Assembly: GCA_003134655.1 (NCBI GenBank)
Contig: PLBY01000047.1
Location: 32,099 to 96,098 of the forward strand
Direction: 5' to 3'
DNA length: 64,000 nucleotides
Source of the DNA: Acidobacteriaceae bacterium
GTDB taxonomy: Bacteria; Acidobacteriota; Terriglobia; Terriglobales; Acidobacteriaceae
Shown: in pieces, positions 18,886 through 27,804 of the stretch
How positions within the stretch are numbered: position 1 is the stretch's first letter
Layout: every line of letters begins with the position of its first letter
Position numbers and translations under genes: made by a program
Notes under the pieces: model-generated
The model's input: only the letters and a program-made list of their open reading frames with translations
Databases searched by the model: none
What the model was told of the DNA's origin: nothing

Positions 18886-20748
18886 ATGCATGCCCGCGTC
18901 AGCCGCAGAATCTTTCTCAAAGCCGCCACAGTTACCACCGCAGCTACATACGCGACGAGCGTGCTTCCTGCCTGGGCCGCTGCGGACAAAGGGGCCGCTG
19001 CAGTTCACACTCCGCTCACGACGTTTGCCTATTCGGACGTGGAACTGCTCGAGGGCCCCATGAAACGGCAGTTCGAAGAGAACCATGCCCGCTTCCTGAA
19101 CCTCGACGATGACAGGATGCTCAAGGTCTACCGACAGGTTGCCGGCTTGCCCGCGCCAGGGGAAGACATGGGAGGCTGGTACGACCTCAACGGCTTCAGC
19201 CTGGAGCAAAATGACTTTCATGGCTTCATTGCGGGCCATAGCTTTGGACAATATCTTTCTGGACTTGCACGGGCGTACGCGGTCACGGGATCAGAACCTA
19301 CCCGGGCGAAAATCAATCGCCTGGTGAAAGGCTACAGCGAAACGCTCGATCCCAAAGCCAAGTTCTTTATTGGTTATCGGCTAACGGCCTACACCTACGA
19401 CAAGCTCTCCTGCGGGCTGATTGATGCGCACGAGTACGCCCGCGATCCGATGGCAATGGATGTTCATGAGAAGCTGACCCATGCGATCGGCGCCTATCTG
19501 CCCGAAAAGGCCCTTTCACGGCAAGAACAACGCTCCCGGCCGCACAAAGACACATCGTTTACCTGGGACGAGACGTACACTTTGCCCGAAAATCTTTTTC
19601 TTGCATATCAACGCAGCGGCAACACCTTTTACCGCGACATGGCGAAGAAATATCTTGAAGATGACACCTACTTCAATCCTCTTTCCGAAGGTAACAACGT
19701 CCTGCCCTTCGAACACGCATACAGCCACGTGAATGCCTTCAGCTCCGCGATGCAGGCCTATATCACACTGGGAAGCGAAAAGCATCTGCGGGCTGCCAAG
19801 AACGGGTTCGAGATGCTGCAGGCGACTCAAAGCTTCGCGACGGGCGGCTGGGGACCAAATGAATCATTTGGCGAACCGGGAACAGGTCAACTGGGCGACA
19901 GTCTCGCGCTCACTCACGCCAGCTTTGAGACACCATGCGGGGCGTATGGCCATTTCAAGATCACGCGCTATTTGCTGCGTGTCACCAAGGATTCGCGATA
20001 CGGCGATAGCATGGAACGCGTACTGTACAACACAATCCTCGGAGCTTGGCCGATTCAGGCGGACGGCACTTCGTTCTACTATTCGGACTATGCCGCAACC
20101 GGCAAGAAAGTCTGGTATGGGCAAAAATGGCCATGCTGTTCCGGAACCTTCCCCCAACTCGCGGCCGATTACCACATCAGCGCGTATCTGCGCTCCCCCG
20201 ATGGTGTGTACGTAAATCTCTTCACTCCTTCCAAGGTGCGATGGAGTGATGCTGGCGGACGATACGGACTGAAGCAGGAAACCAAGTATCCGTTCGATAA
20301 CAAGATCCAGATCCAAGTGTCAGCTTCCCAGCCCAAGGACTTTACGCTCTATGTCCGCATTCCCGGCTGGGCTGCGCCGGATCCGATCCTTTCCATCAAT
20401 GGCAACCGGGTTTCCGATCCAGTGCAGCCAGGCACCTTTGCCGCCCTCCGGCGCAACTGGAAAGACGGCGATCGCGTCGAACTCGAACTCCCCATGCCAG
20501 TTCGGCTGGAAACCGTGGATGAAAATCATCCGAAGTTTGTGGCGTTGGTCCAAGGCCCGCTGGTGTTATTCGCTATAGCCAAATCGCAGCCGAGCTTCGA
20601 TCGCAACGCATTGCTGCAAGCTAAGCCCACAAACAATGTCACCGGAGATTGGCTCGCAACTGCAGCCGACGGAAGCAGCGTGACAATGCGTCCGTTTATG
20701 AACATCGACAAGGATAGTTACAGTACGTACGTATTGCTGAAGGCCTGA
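18886..20748 (+). CDS. Tat-exported DUF1680 enzyme, GH127-related
   Basis: A 620-residue protein with a Tat leader (VSRRIFLKAATVTTAATYA) and the DUF1680 (alpha/alpha)6 fold: GWYDLNGFSLEQNDFHGFIAGH, ATGGWGPNESFGEPG and a Cys pair, Cys417-Cys418 in WPCCSG. The other half of the zinc site is spaced unusually: Glu348-Thr-Pro-Cys351 instead of Glu-x-Cys. This may be a distinct subgroup (GH127/GH146-like) with altered specificity. A C-terminal beta-sandwich covers about 480-620. The ATG at 18886 has AGGAGA upstream; the frame from a TTG at 18847 would run through the operator. Confidence 0.78.
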   Translation: MHARVSRRIFLKAATVTTAATYATSVLPAWAAADKGAAAVHTPLTTFAYSDVELLEGPMKRQFEENHARFLNLDDDRMLKVYRQVAGLPAPGEDMGGWYDLNGFSLEQNDFHGFIAGHSFGQYLSGLARAYAVTGSEPTRAKINRLVKGYSETLDPKAKFFIGYRLTAYTYDKLSCGLIDAHEYARDPMAMDVHEKLTHAIGAYLPEKALSRQEQRSRPHKDTSFTWDETYTLPENLFLAYQRSGNTFYRDMAKKYLEDDTYFNPLSEGNNVLPFEHAYSHVNAFSSAMQAYITLGSEKHLRAAKNGFEMLQATQSFATGGWGPNESFGEPGTGQLGDSLALTHASFETPCGAYGHFKITRYLLRVTKDSRYGDSMERVLYNTILGAWPIQADGTSFYYSDYAATGKKVWYGQKWPCCSGTFPQLAADYHISAYLRSPDGVYVNLFTPSKVRWSDAGGRYGLKQETKYPFDNKIQIQVSASQPKDFTLYVRIPGWAAPDPILSINGNRVSDPVQPGTFAALRRNWKDGDRVELELPMPVRLETVDENHPKFVALVQGPLVLFAIAKSQPSFDRNALLQAKPTNNVTGDWLATAADGSSVTMRPFMNIDKDSYSTYVLLKA

Positions 20749-20781
20749 CACGTTGGGAGATCCAGTCCTGCGGAGGACCCG

Positions 20782-22269
20782 CTACTTGGATTGGGTGTCT
20801 TCTTCCACTAATTTGTACTGGTAGCGCTGGCTTTCTTCGTGAGCAGTCTGCTTGCGAAGTTGCGCAAGACGTTTTAGTAGATCCGGGATCTCAGCACTGT
20901 CCCCCGTTTTCCGCAGTGCCTGGATCAGGTGGTACAAGGCAGTTTGGTCTTTCGGGTCTTGAGCCAGAGCCTTGCGGCACTGCTCGACGGCATCTTGGTA
21001 GCGACCGGCTTGCAAATCGAGTTTCCCCAGCACGGTTCGAGCCCCGCTCAGGCTTGGTCGTAAGGAAACAGCTTGCCGAGCTGAGCGCATGGCCAACTGA
21101 AATTCTGGAGTGCCGGGTTCTACGCCCTTTTGCGACAGAAAATCTGCCTGCAGGTAGAGAAGAACAGCGTCCTTTGGCTTTTGTGCCAGTCTTGTTTGCA
21201 CCGTCGACAGCGCACCATCCAGATTATTCTCCTGCTCTGCCAGTAGTCCCTGGGCGGCAGAGCTTAGCGACTGGTGGGGATCCAATCCGTGGGCCGCTTC
21301 AAAGTCGGCCTCCGCTTTGTCGTACTCGGCCAATTGAACGTACAGAACACCGCGCGCCAAGAAGAGCGGGGCCGCTTTTGGCGACTGGGCGATACCGTCG
21401 CTCACCACGTCAATCCCGACTTGAAACGACTCATGGGCTGAACTCAGGTTTGCAAAATCCACGTAAAGATTGACGTTCTGTGGGTCGAGCAGAATCGCCT
21501 GGCGGAGAGCAGCAACCGCCGGTGGCGTGTCATTCAAGTCCTCATGTGCGGTGGCCGCCAGTTCCAGGCTCTCGACATCCGGATTGTTTCCCTGCAGCAT
21601 CGGTTGCAGTGTAGAAAGCGCGTCTTGCGGCTGGTGAGCCATCAACTGGAGCGCAGCCAGCAGGTGCCGCTCTCGCCCGTCCTGTGGGGTAAGAGCCAGA
21701 GTGCGGCGGGAGACCTCGGCGGCTTTATCGAATTGCCTCAGCTTCACCAGACAGGCTGCGTATGCATGCAGCGCACTGGGCTGAGTGTCAAACAGTGCCC
21801 GGGCTTTTTCAAAATGAACCACTGCCGCGGCGCAGTTCTCCTGTTGGTACTCCAGCACGGCCAACATGCCATGACTGGTTCGATCAGCGGGGCGCAAGCG
21901 AAGGACATGCTGTAAGAGCGGAATGGCCTCCTTGCTCCCGCTCTCATACTCGATCTGGATTACTCCCTCCAACGCTGGGAGATAGTCGGGAGAGATCGTC
22001 AGCGCTCTGCGGAACGAATCAACGGCCTCTTTCTTGTGTGATTCTCCGGCACGGGCCACGCCTTGCATCGTCCATAACTGTGCGTTCCTGGGCGACCGCT
22101 GCAACGCCGGGCGAAGCAGTACGAGAGCCTTGGCAAAGTCATGGTTCTGCAATGCCGACGTGATCAGACCGATTTGATCCACCGCCGTTTGCGCAAATGC
22201 ACGGCCTAGAAGGAGGATGCAAATGAGAATGATGTAAGTCCTGGGGAAGGGATGTATCACTCTCATCAT
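20782..22269 (-). CDS. Secreted TPR-repeat protein
   Basis: A 495-residue protein with a signal peptide (HPFPRTYIILICILLLGRAFAQ) and tetratricopeptide repeats over nearly all of the rest, for example NAQLWTMQGVARAGESHKKEAVDSF, and DLNDTPPAVAALRQAILLDPQN. It is a close paralogue of the TPR protein at 27801-29300: both share the endings DQTALYHLIQALRK and YKLVE. TPR arrays mediate protein contacts; here the location is probably periplasmic. It lies downstream of TonB receptor 2, separated by a strong terminator. The start is the first of two adjacent ATGs after CAGGACCA. Confidence 0.8.
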   Translation of the reverse strand: MMRVIHPFPRTYIILICILLLGRAFAQTAVDQIGLITSALQNHDFAKALVLLRPALQRSPRNAQLWTMQGVARAGESHKKEAVDSFRRALTISPDYLPALEGVIQIEYESGSKEAIPLLQHVLRLRPADRTSHGMLAVLEYQQENCAAAVVHFEKARALFDTQPSALHAYAACLVKLRQFDKAAEVSRRTLALTPQDGRERHLLAALQLMAHQPQDALSTLQPMLQGNNPDVESLELAATAHEDLNDTPPAVAALRQAILLDPQNVNLYVDFANLSSAHESFQVGIDVVSDGIAQSPKAAPLFLARGVLYVQLAEYDKAEADFEAAHGLDPHQSLSSAAQGLLAEQENNLDGALSTVQTRLAQKPKDAVLLYLQADFLSQKGVEPGTPEFQLAMRSARQAVSLRPSLSGARTVLGKLDLQAGRYQDAVEQCRKALAQDPKDQTALYHLIQALRKTGDSAEIPDLLKRLAQLRKQTAHEESQRYQYKLVEEDTQSK

Positions 22270-22350
22270 TGGTCCTGCCACACCTCATCCCTGCTCTTAT
22301 ACGTCAGGAACCGGTGCTTCGGCCACGTCGAGGACATCCTGATGCCTTCC

Positions 22351-22395
22351 AGAGAAAGAAAGAGCCGGCCGCTTCGAACGAAGCAGACCGGCTCT
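22351..22395 (-). terminator. Rho-independent terminator after TonB receptor 2
   Basis: AGAGCCGG (22361-22368) pairs with CCGGCTCT (22388-22395), enclosing a second stem GCTTCG/CGAAGC (22371-22384). On the minus strand the stem is followed by TTCTTTCTCT. This is a strong intrinsic terminator 20 bp beyond the receptor stop. Confidence 0.8.
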
Positions 22396-22414
22396 GAGGT
22401 CGTCTCCCGATGCA

Positions 22415-25400
22415 TCAGAACGAAATCTTTCCTCCCAATTGCCAGAACCTCGGCTCGTGCGATGCCGTGGCTTGGCCGAAATTTCCGTCTGGGAAATTCA
22501 CATCGACTCCGTTGGTGCCGTTCCATGCATAGTTTGCCCGGTTGAACAGATTAAAGATTTCAAACCGGAATTGAAAATTGACTCTTTCTGTAATGGAAGT
22601 GTCCTTGTAGAAGTTGATGTTCGTCTCGATAAAGTTTGGCCCGCGGAACAGCATAGCCTTCTCGTTTCCGTTTTGACCAAAAGTAGGAACCGCGAAGTCG
22701 CTCTTGGGAATTGCCCCTGTCAGCCAGGTGCCATTCGAGGTTAACTGATGGTAACTAGCCACGTCTGGATAGGAGGCGGCAGTTTCCCCATCGGCATTGT
22801 AGTTTCCGCTGCCGGCCTGGTAAGCGACGGCTGGATCGGATGCCGAGCATCCGGTGACGTTGCTGAGGGCCCCTGATTGGCACACCGCCAGAAAGCCATT
22901 GGTATTGTTCGCGGTTATTGGATAACCAGACTGCACGATGCTCGTTCCGCTGATTCCCCAGCCGCCGGTCAGATAGCCTACAGCCCCTCTTCCACCATTC
23001 AATCCTTTCACCGAATAGTTGAAGCTGAAGGAGAAGCGGTTGGGCGCGTCAAAGATGGATGGACCGTAGTACGGCTGAGGATTCAGCCCCGCAGAATTGG
23101 GATAGTAGAGAGCGTCGTCTTTGGAACGGGAACGGGTGTAAGAAACATCCATGTACCCACGCGAGAAGTGCCCTCTTACATCAAAGATCAGAGCTTCGTA
23201 GTTACCATAGCGGTCGTTGTCGGCATATGTAATTGCTCCGAAGCTCTTATTGAGACGGGTCGGGCTAGGAACGACCGGCGTCGCACTGGTGTTCATCTGG
23301 TTGATCAGATCGCCCGGGAAGGTGTTGATATCGACTCCGTAGGAAACATTCCCGATCGAGTTTCCGTTTCCGACGATGTTGTAGGAGTGAGATCCGTTAT
23401 AGCCAACACTGGCTGAAAAGTTGTTTCCCAGCTTCCGCTCTAAAGTGAGGGACCATATGTCCGACTTCGGCGACTTCAAGAGCGGGTTGATTCCGCCGAT
23501 CGCGAAGCTGGCACCGACTACCCCACCCTGCGCGTTAAGGCCACCTCCCTGTTGCGGCGTTGGGCCTGTTCCTGGCCCGAAAGTCGGAAACGTGAATCCG
23601 AAAGGAGGCTTGCTGCCGGTCCCAAGCACAAAGATTGGAGCCTGAGCGGAAACCGTCCCACCCGCAACAAAGGTCGGCGCCACCTCTCCTGGCGGACTAC
23701 CTCGGAATTCTTCCTGCACATTCGCCTGGGTCAGCCAGTTGTTATATACGCCGAAACCACCTCGTACTACCCATTCGCCATTCCCCGTAGGATCCCATGC
23801 GACACCGATGCGAGGGCTAAACAGGTTGTTGACCGAGTGCAGAAGGGCGTTGTGAGTAGCCTTGGCATAGCCATTCGTCACTTGCTCTTGCTCTGTGGTA
23901 CCGGTACCGAGGTAAAAGTTTCCAAACACGGTCGACGGGCTTTTCGACCACGGGTTACCGCTATCGTCGTAGCGCAGGCCTAAGGTAAGGGTCAGGTTCT
24001 TCCTGGCCTTCCAAGTGTCCTCCACGAAAAGTCCGAAGGTTCTGGAAGCAGCGTCCCAACTCCACAACTGTTGCGTACCGGTTGCAGGGTTGTAATAAAT
24101 TCCGTTTTCGTTTGTGGGAGCATCCTGGGCCAGCGTCAGCAGATTGCTGAATGAGAATTTCGGTTGCGACCACGGTCCCTGGAAGGGCTCAACATCATCT
24201 CCATACCAGCCTTCGTACCCGAATTTCAGGGTGTGGGCTCCTTTCACATGCGTGAGAACGTCGCGCCAATGGTAGTTGTGCTGGATGAAATCTCCCTGTG
24301 CGAAACCCACGCCGAACGCTTGCCCGGAATCCACGTTGATCCCGTTTACCGATATCGACGGAACGGAGTAATCTTTCGCCCCACTGCCCAACACGCCCTC
24401 GACCCTGCTCAGGCCGGCGGTAAAGTCATTCAGCGTGTTCGGCGAAAAGGTGTGTGTCCAACTGGCCTGCCCGGCCACTTGCCACGTGTTATTCAACGCG
24501 GAAAATTGTGGCATGGGCGACGGAGCACCGGTCAGAAGAAGAGTGCGGAAGATGCTGGCATAGATTCTGTCATTCTTGAAGCCCTTGTCCAGACGGGCAA
24601 AATACTGCGTGCCATTCCGTATCGATGTGGCGCCAAATGAACCAGTGTCGATCATGGGCGTTGTGCAAGGAATGTTCTCCACGACTGCCGTTCCGCAAAC
24701 TGAACTGCCAAGCACATCCGATGCGGTTTGCGAGACAGCCACTCCTGCCACTCCGACGGGCTGATAATTGGTGAGAACTCCAGTTCCGACCGTTCCCGGA
24801 TTATTCGCTTGGGCGAAGCTGATAAACTCCGGCGCCGCGAAGGTCACCGATCCCCCCGCGCTCGACGATGAACGCAGCGGCTCCACCGAGAAAAAGAAGA
24901 AGAAATTATGGTGCGGAATCACCGGACCGCCGATGGCGAAATCCATATTGTTGGAATGGAAGGGCTTGTAGGGTCCTTCCGCCGAACTTACAAAGTGCTG
25001 ATTCGCAAACATGCCCTGGTAGTTAAACCAGTCTGCCGCTGAGCCGTGGAATCGGTCAGTTCCAGATTTGGTGGTAAACATAGTTTGCAGTCCGGCGGCG
25101 CGGCTGTACTCGCTCGAGAATGTGTTGACCTGCACACTCGTTTCCCGGATCGCTTCAGGCTGAGGGGTTAAATTCAAGACGCCCTGGCGAATACCGCTGG
25201 TCACGTCCAGCCCGTCCACCACGTATTGGTTATTATTCTGGCCCTGGCCGTTGGCGCTGGCGTCAACCTGCTCTTCCGTAGAGTAGTTGTCCACGCCCGA
25301 TGCGGGGCTTCCAGACGTGCTTGTGCCCAAGCCGGAGACACCCGGCGCCATTGTCACCAGCGTGACGAGGTTGCGGCCAATGATCGGCAGCTGCGCCACT

Positions 25401-25828
25401 GCTCCACTCTCGATGGTCAGCTGAGTGCGGCTATCCGCAGTGTCCACCATCGGAGCCTCTGTGCTAACCACCACCGACTCGCTGACTGAACCGACCCTGA
25501 GAGCTATCGGCACGTTCAGATTCTGTTCCGTGAGCAGAGTGACGTCGGCCTCCGATTTCGCGAAGCCAGCAGCTTGGACGGTAATTTTGTACCGACCCGG
25601 GGCCAGACTGACGAAACGATAATTGCCCGCATCGTCGCTCGTCGCAACCGCGGTAGCTCCGGTCGCAGTGTTGACGATTTGGACGCTAGCCTTGGCAACT
25701 CCCGCTCCGCTCTGATCTTTGACTTCTCCCTGGATGCTGGCTGTGAATTGTGCAAAGGCCGCACCCGTGATGATCACGATGATGGAGAACAACCAGATCG
25801 AATAGCGAGACATCATGCTTCGTGGCAT
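22415..25828 (-). CDS. Oar-like TonB-dependent receptor 2
   Basis: A 1137-residue outer-membrane receptor: signal peptide (about 1-27), carboxypeptidase-regulatory-like domain (about 29-115, GEVKDQSGAGVAKASVQI), TonB-plug-like region with the Acidobacteria-typical NNQYVVDGLDVTSG, and a C-terminal barrel ending FWQLGGKISF. The ATG at 25828 is chosen because GGAGGG precedes it; the frame also runs 30 bp further upstream. A near-consensus promoter with an AAACGTTT operator drives it. Receptors of this type are presumed oligosaccharide importers; the ligand is unknown. A strong terminator follows the gene. Confidence 0.87.
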   Translation of the reverse strand: MPRSMMSRYSIWLFSIIVIITGAAFAQFTASIQGEVKDQSGAGVAKASVQIVNTATGATAVATSDDAGNYRFVSLAPGRYKITVQAAGFAKSEADVTLLTEQNLNVPIALRVGSVSESVVVSTEAPMVDTADSRTQLTIESGAVAQLPIIGRNLVTLVTMAPGVSGLGTSTSGSPASGVDNYSTEEQVDASANGQGQNNNQYVVDGLDVTSGIRQGVLNLTPQPEAIRETSVQVNTFSSEYSRAAGLQTMFTTKSGTDRFHGSAADWFNYQGMFANQHFVSSAEGPYKPFHSNNMDFAIGGPVIPHHNFFFFFSVEPLRSSSSAGGSVTFAAPEFISFAQANNPGTVGTGVLTNYQPVGVAGVAVSQTASDVLGSSVCGTAVVENIPCTTPMIDTGSFGATSIRNGTQYFARLDKGFKNDRIYASIFRTLLLTGAPSPMPQFSALNNTWQVAGQASWTHTFSPNTLNDFTAGLSRVEGVLGSGAKDYSVPSISVNGINVDSGQAFGVGFAQGDFIQHNYHWRDVLTHVKGAHTLKFGYEGWYGDDVEPFQGPWSQPKFSFSNLLTLAQDAPTNENGIYYNPATGTQQLWSWDAASRTFGLFVEDTWKARKNLTLTLGLRYDDSGNPWSKSPSTVFGNFYLGTGTTEQEQVTNGYAKATHNALLHSVNNLFSPRIGVAWDPTGNGEWVVRGGFGVYNNWLTQANVQEEFRGSPPGEVAPTFVAGGTVSAQAPIFVLGTGSKPPFGFTFPTFGPGTGPTPQQGGGLNAQGGVVGASFAIGGINPLLKSPKSDIWSLTLERKLGNNFSASVGYNGSHSYNIVGNGNSIGNVSYGVDINTFPGDLINQMNTSATPVVPSPTRLNKSFGAITYADNDRYGNYEALIFDVRGHFSRGYMDVSYTRSRSKDDALYYPNSAGLNPQPYYGPSIFDAPNRFSFSFNYSVKGLNGGRGAVGYLTGGWGISGTSIVQSGYPITANNTNGFLAVCQSGALSNVTGCSASDPAVAYQAGSGNYNADGETAASYPDVASYHQLTSNGTWLTGAIPKSDFAVPTFGQNGNEKAMLFRGPNFIETNINFYKDTSITERVNFQFRFEIFNLFNRANYAWNGTNGVDVNFPDGNFGQATASHEPRFWQLGGKISF

Positions 25829-25885
25829 GGATTCCCTCCACAAGTCTTTCTTGCGCAAGTCGAAGGTTTTTAGGGTGACCCGAGA

Positions 25886-25939
25886 AAACGTTTACTCCAC
25901 AGGAGGTAATGTATAAATACTACGGCCTGATACTGTCAA
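25886..25939 (-). promoter_or_regulatory. Promoter and LacI-type operator of TonB receptor 2
   Basis: On the minus strand a consensus TTGACA (25934-25939) is followed 17-18 bp later by TTATAC/TATACA (25910-25916). The perfect core AAACGTTT at 25886-25893 is centred about 20 bp beyond the -10 and 58 bp before the start codon. A repressor bound there would block the start of transcription. Confidence 0.7.
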
Positions 25940-26037
25940 GAACTTTCTGGGTGTGGACGCTTTCTGGAAAGAAACTTCACAGGGCTTCACTGTGTACTCG
26001 AGCTTCCCTGCATATTGCCGAGCTTCGAGAATAAGAT

Positions 26038-27804
26038 CTAGGAACGGCCCCAACCTTTGTTGCTCACAATTCCTGAACCTTCCCGCAGCGTGATGAGTTG
26101 ATTCGCGGAAATCTTTTTGTACTGTTCATGCAGACCATTCGGCCAGTAGATATCGAGGTCGACCGAGTTAAATCCACCCAGGCCAAAATGCAGCCGGGAA
26201 TCGTTACAGGAGTAAAAGCTCGACTGGCTGAGCACGGCTTGCGCCTGAGCCTTGCCACCATACCGGGCCAGCACGCGCGCTCCAATGGCACTGCGGTTGG
26301 ACTTGACTCCCTCGAGTTTGACTTTGATCCAGTTCCGTTTTGCCTTCATATCATTTCGCAGCAACGAAGGCGGTTCGTTCATGTTGACAATCAGAACATC
26401 GATATCCCCGTCGTTGTCGAAATCTCCGAATGCGCAACCTCGACTGCAGTGTGCGTCGGTCACCCCAGGACCAGCCTCTTGGCTCAATTCTTCGAAGGTA
26501 CGATTGCCCAAGTTTCGAAACACCGTGCGCGGTGTCTTGTTGGCATATTGCGGCAACTTGCGCTCAACTTCGGGATACACGTTGCCGGTGCTCACGAAAA
26601 GATCCGGATAGCCGTCATTGTCGAGATCGACCATACCGGCCCCCCAACAGATGTAGCGAGTATCCACGGCAACCCGTGAGGACCGCGTCAAATCGTCGAA
26701 ATTCCCCTTGCCGTCATTGTGATAAAGGCCATTCGCATCCTCGGCGAAGTGGGTCTTGAACAGATCCAAGTGGCCGTCCAGATCGTAATCGCCCACGCCC
26801 ACGCCCATTCCCGCCTGCTCCAAGCCGTCATCGCTGAGCGCTACCCCGCGCAGGACCCCCTCTTCACGAAACGTTCCGTTATGGTTGTTCATGAACAGCA
26901 AACTCGGGGTGGAATCGCAGGCGACAAAAATGTCCGGCCAGCCATCCTCATCGAGATCCGCGGCGACCACGGTCATTCCGTAACAACCGGCTGCACTCGC
27001 GATCCCGGCCTCCTGGCTCACATCCGTGAACGTACCGTCACCATTGTTGCGGTAAAGCGAATGTTTACCAGTGGGCAAACCTCGCGGCCCGCACTCCACG
27101 GGGACACCCTTCCAATTGCAATTCACGTTCTCGCCTGGCACCGGTGCATGCTCGAAAGAGAAACGCACGTAATTGGAAACAAACAAATCAAGATGTCCAT
27201 CCCGGTTGTAGTCGAGGAAACTGCAGCCCGCGCCCCAGCGTGGTTGTTCGTTCCAGAGACCGGCGGCCTTGGTCGAATCGGTAAACGTCCCATCCCCGTT
27301 GTTGCGATAGAGACGATTCTGCCCAAAATACGTGCAGAAAATGTCCTCGAATCCATCGTTGTTGTAGTCTCCAATACAGACGCCAGAGGCCCAACCCACC
27401 GCCTTCAGGCCAGCCTTCTCCGTCACATCTGTAAAAGTTCCGTCGCGGTTGTTTTTGTAGAGGCGATTCGTTGCGCCGGGCGGATCTCCGTCCAAACGCG
27501 TGCCCGACAACAAGAAAACATCCACCCAGCCGTCGTTGTCGTAGTCGATGAAGGCGCATCCACAACCGGTGGCTTCCAGAATGTACTTCTTGCTTTCGAC
27601 CCCACCGTATATCACGGGCGCGTGCAGCCCCGCAGTTGCCGCGACATCGACGAAGTGCGCATAGAAGGGACGCCCGGATGGCGCAGGCCGGGGCAGCGGT
27701 TTGACGGTGTGAGCAGCTACTCCCTGGGCTGGGAGTTGTCGTGCCGCCATGAAGGCCGCAGAACCAAGAGAGAGTCGCACAAAATCGCGGCGGCTAACGG
27801 TCAA
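26038..27804 (-). CDS. Tat-exported FG-GAP/ASPIC-UnbV protein (CRTAC1 family)
   Basis: A 588-residue protein if started at the TTG at 27804. That start has GGAG eight bases upstream, overlaps the TPR stop as TTGA, and puts the Tat leader TVSRRDFVRLSLGSAAF at the very N-terminus; the frame from 28014 would add 70 residues that overlap the TPR gene. At least seven calcium-type VCBS/FG-GAP repeats follow (DYDNDGWVDVFLLSG, DYNNDGFEDIF, DYNRDGHLDLF, DLDEDGWPDIF, DYDLDGHLDLF, DLDNDGYPDLF, DFDNDGDIDVL), forming a probable beta-propeller over about 85-470. A C-terminal ASPIC/UnbV domain (about 490-580) ends the protein. Function is unknown; extracytoplasmic ligand binding is inferred. Confidence 0.85.
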   Translation of the reverse strand: MTVSRRDFVRLSLGSAAFMAARQLPAQGVAAHTVKPLPRPAPSGRPFYAHFVDVAATAGLHAPVIYGGVESKKYILEATGCGCAFIDYDNDGWVDVFLLSGTRLDGDPPGATNRLYKNNRDGTFTDVTEKAGLKAVGWASGVCIGDYNNDGFEDIFCTYFGQNRLYRNNGDGTFTDSTKAAGLWNEQPRWGAGCSFLDYNRDGHLDLFVSNYVRFSFEHAPVPGENVNCNWKGVPVECGPRGLPTGKHSLYRNNGDGTFTDVSQEAGIASAAGCYGMTVVAADLDEDGWPDIFVACDSTPSLLFMNNHNGTFREEGVLRGVALSDDGLEQAGMGVGVGDYDLDGHLDLFKTHFAEDANGLYHNDGKGNFDDLTRSSRVAVDTRYICWGAGMVDLDNDGYPDLFVSTGNVYPEVERKLPQYANKTPRTVFRNLGNRTFEELSQEAGPGVTDAHCSRGCAFGDFDNDGDIDVLIVNMNEPPSLLRNDMKAKRNWIKVKLEGVKSNRSAIGARVLARYGGKAQAQAVLSQSSFYSCNDSRLHFGLGGFNSVDLDIYWPNGLHEQYKKISANQLITLREGSGIVSNKGWGRS

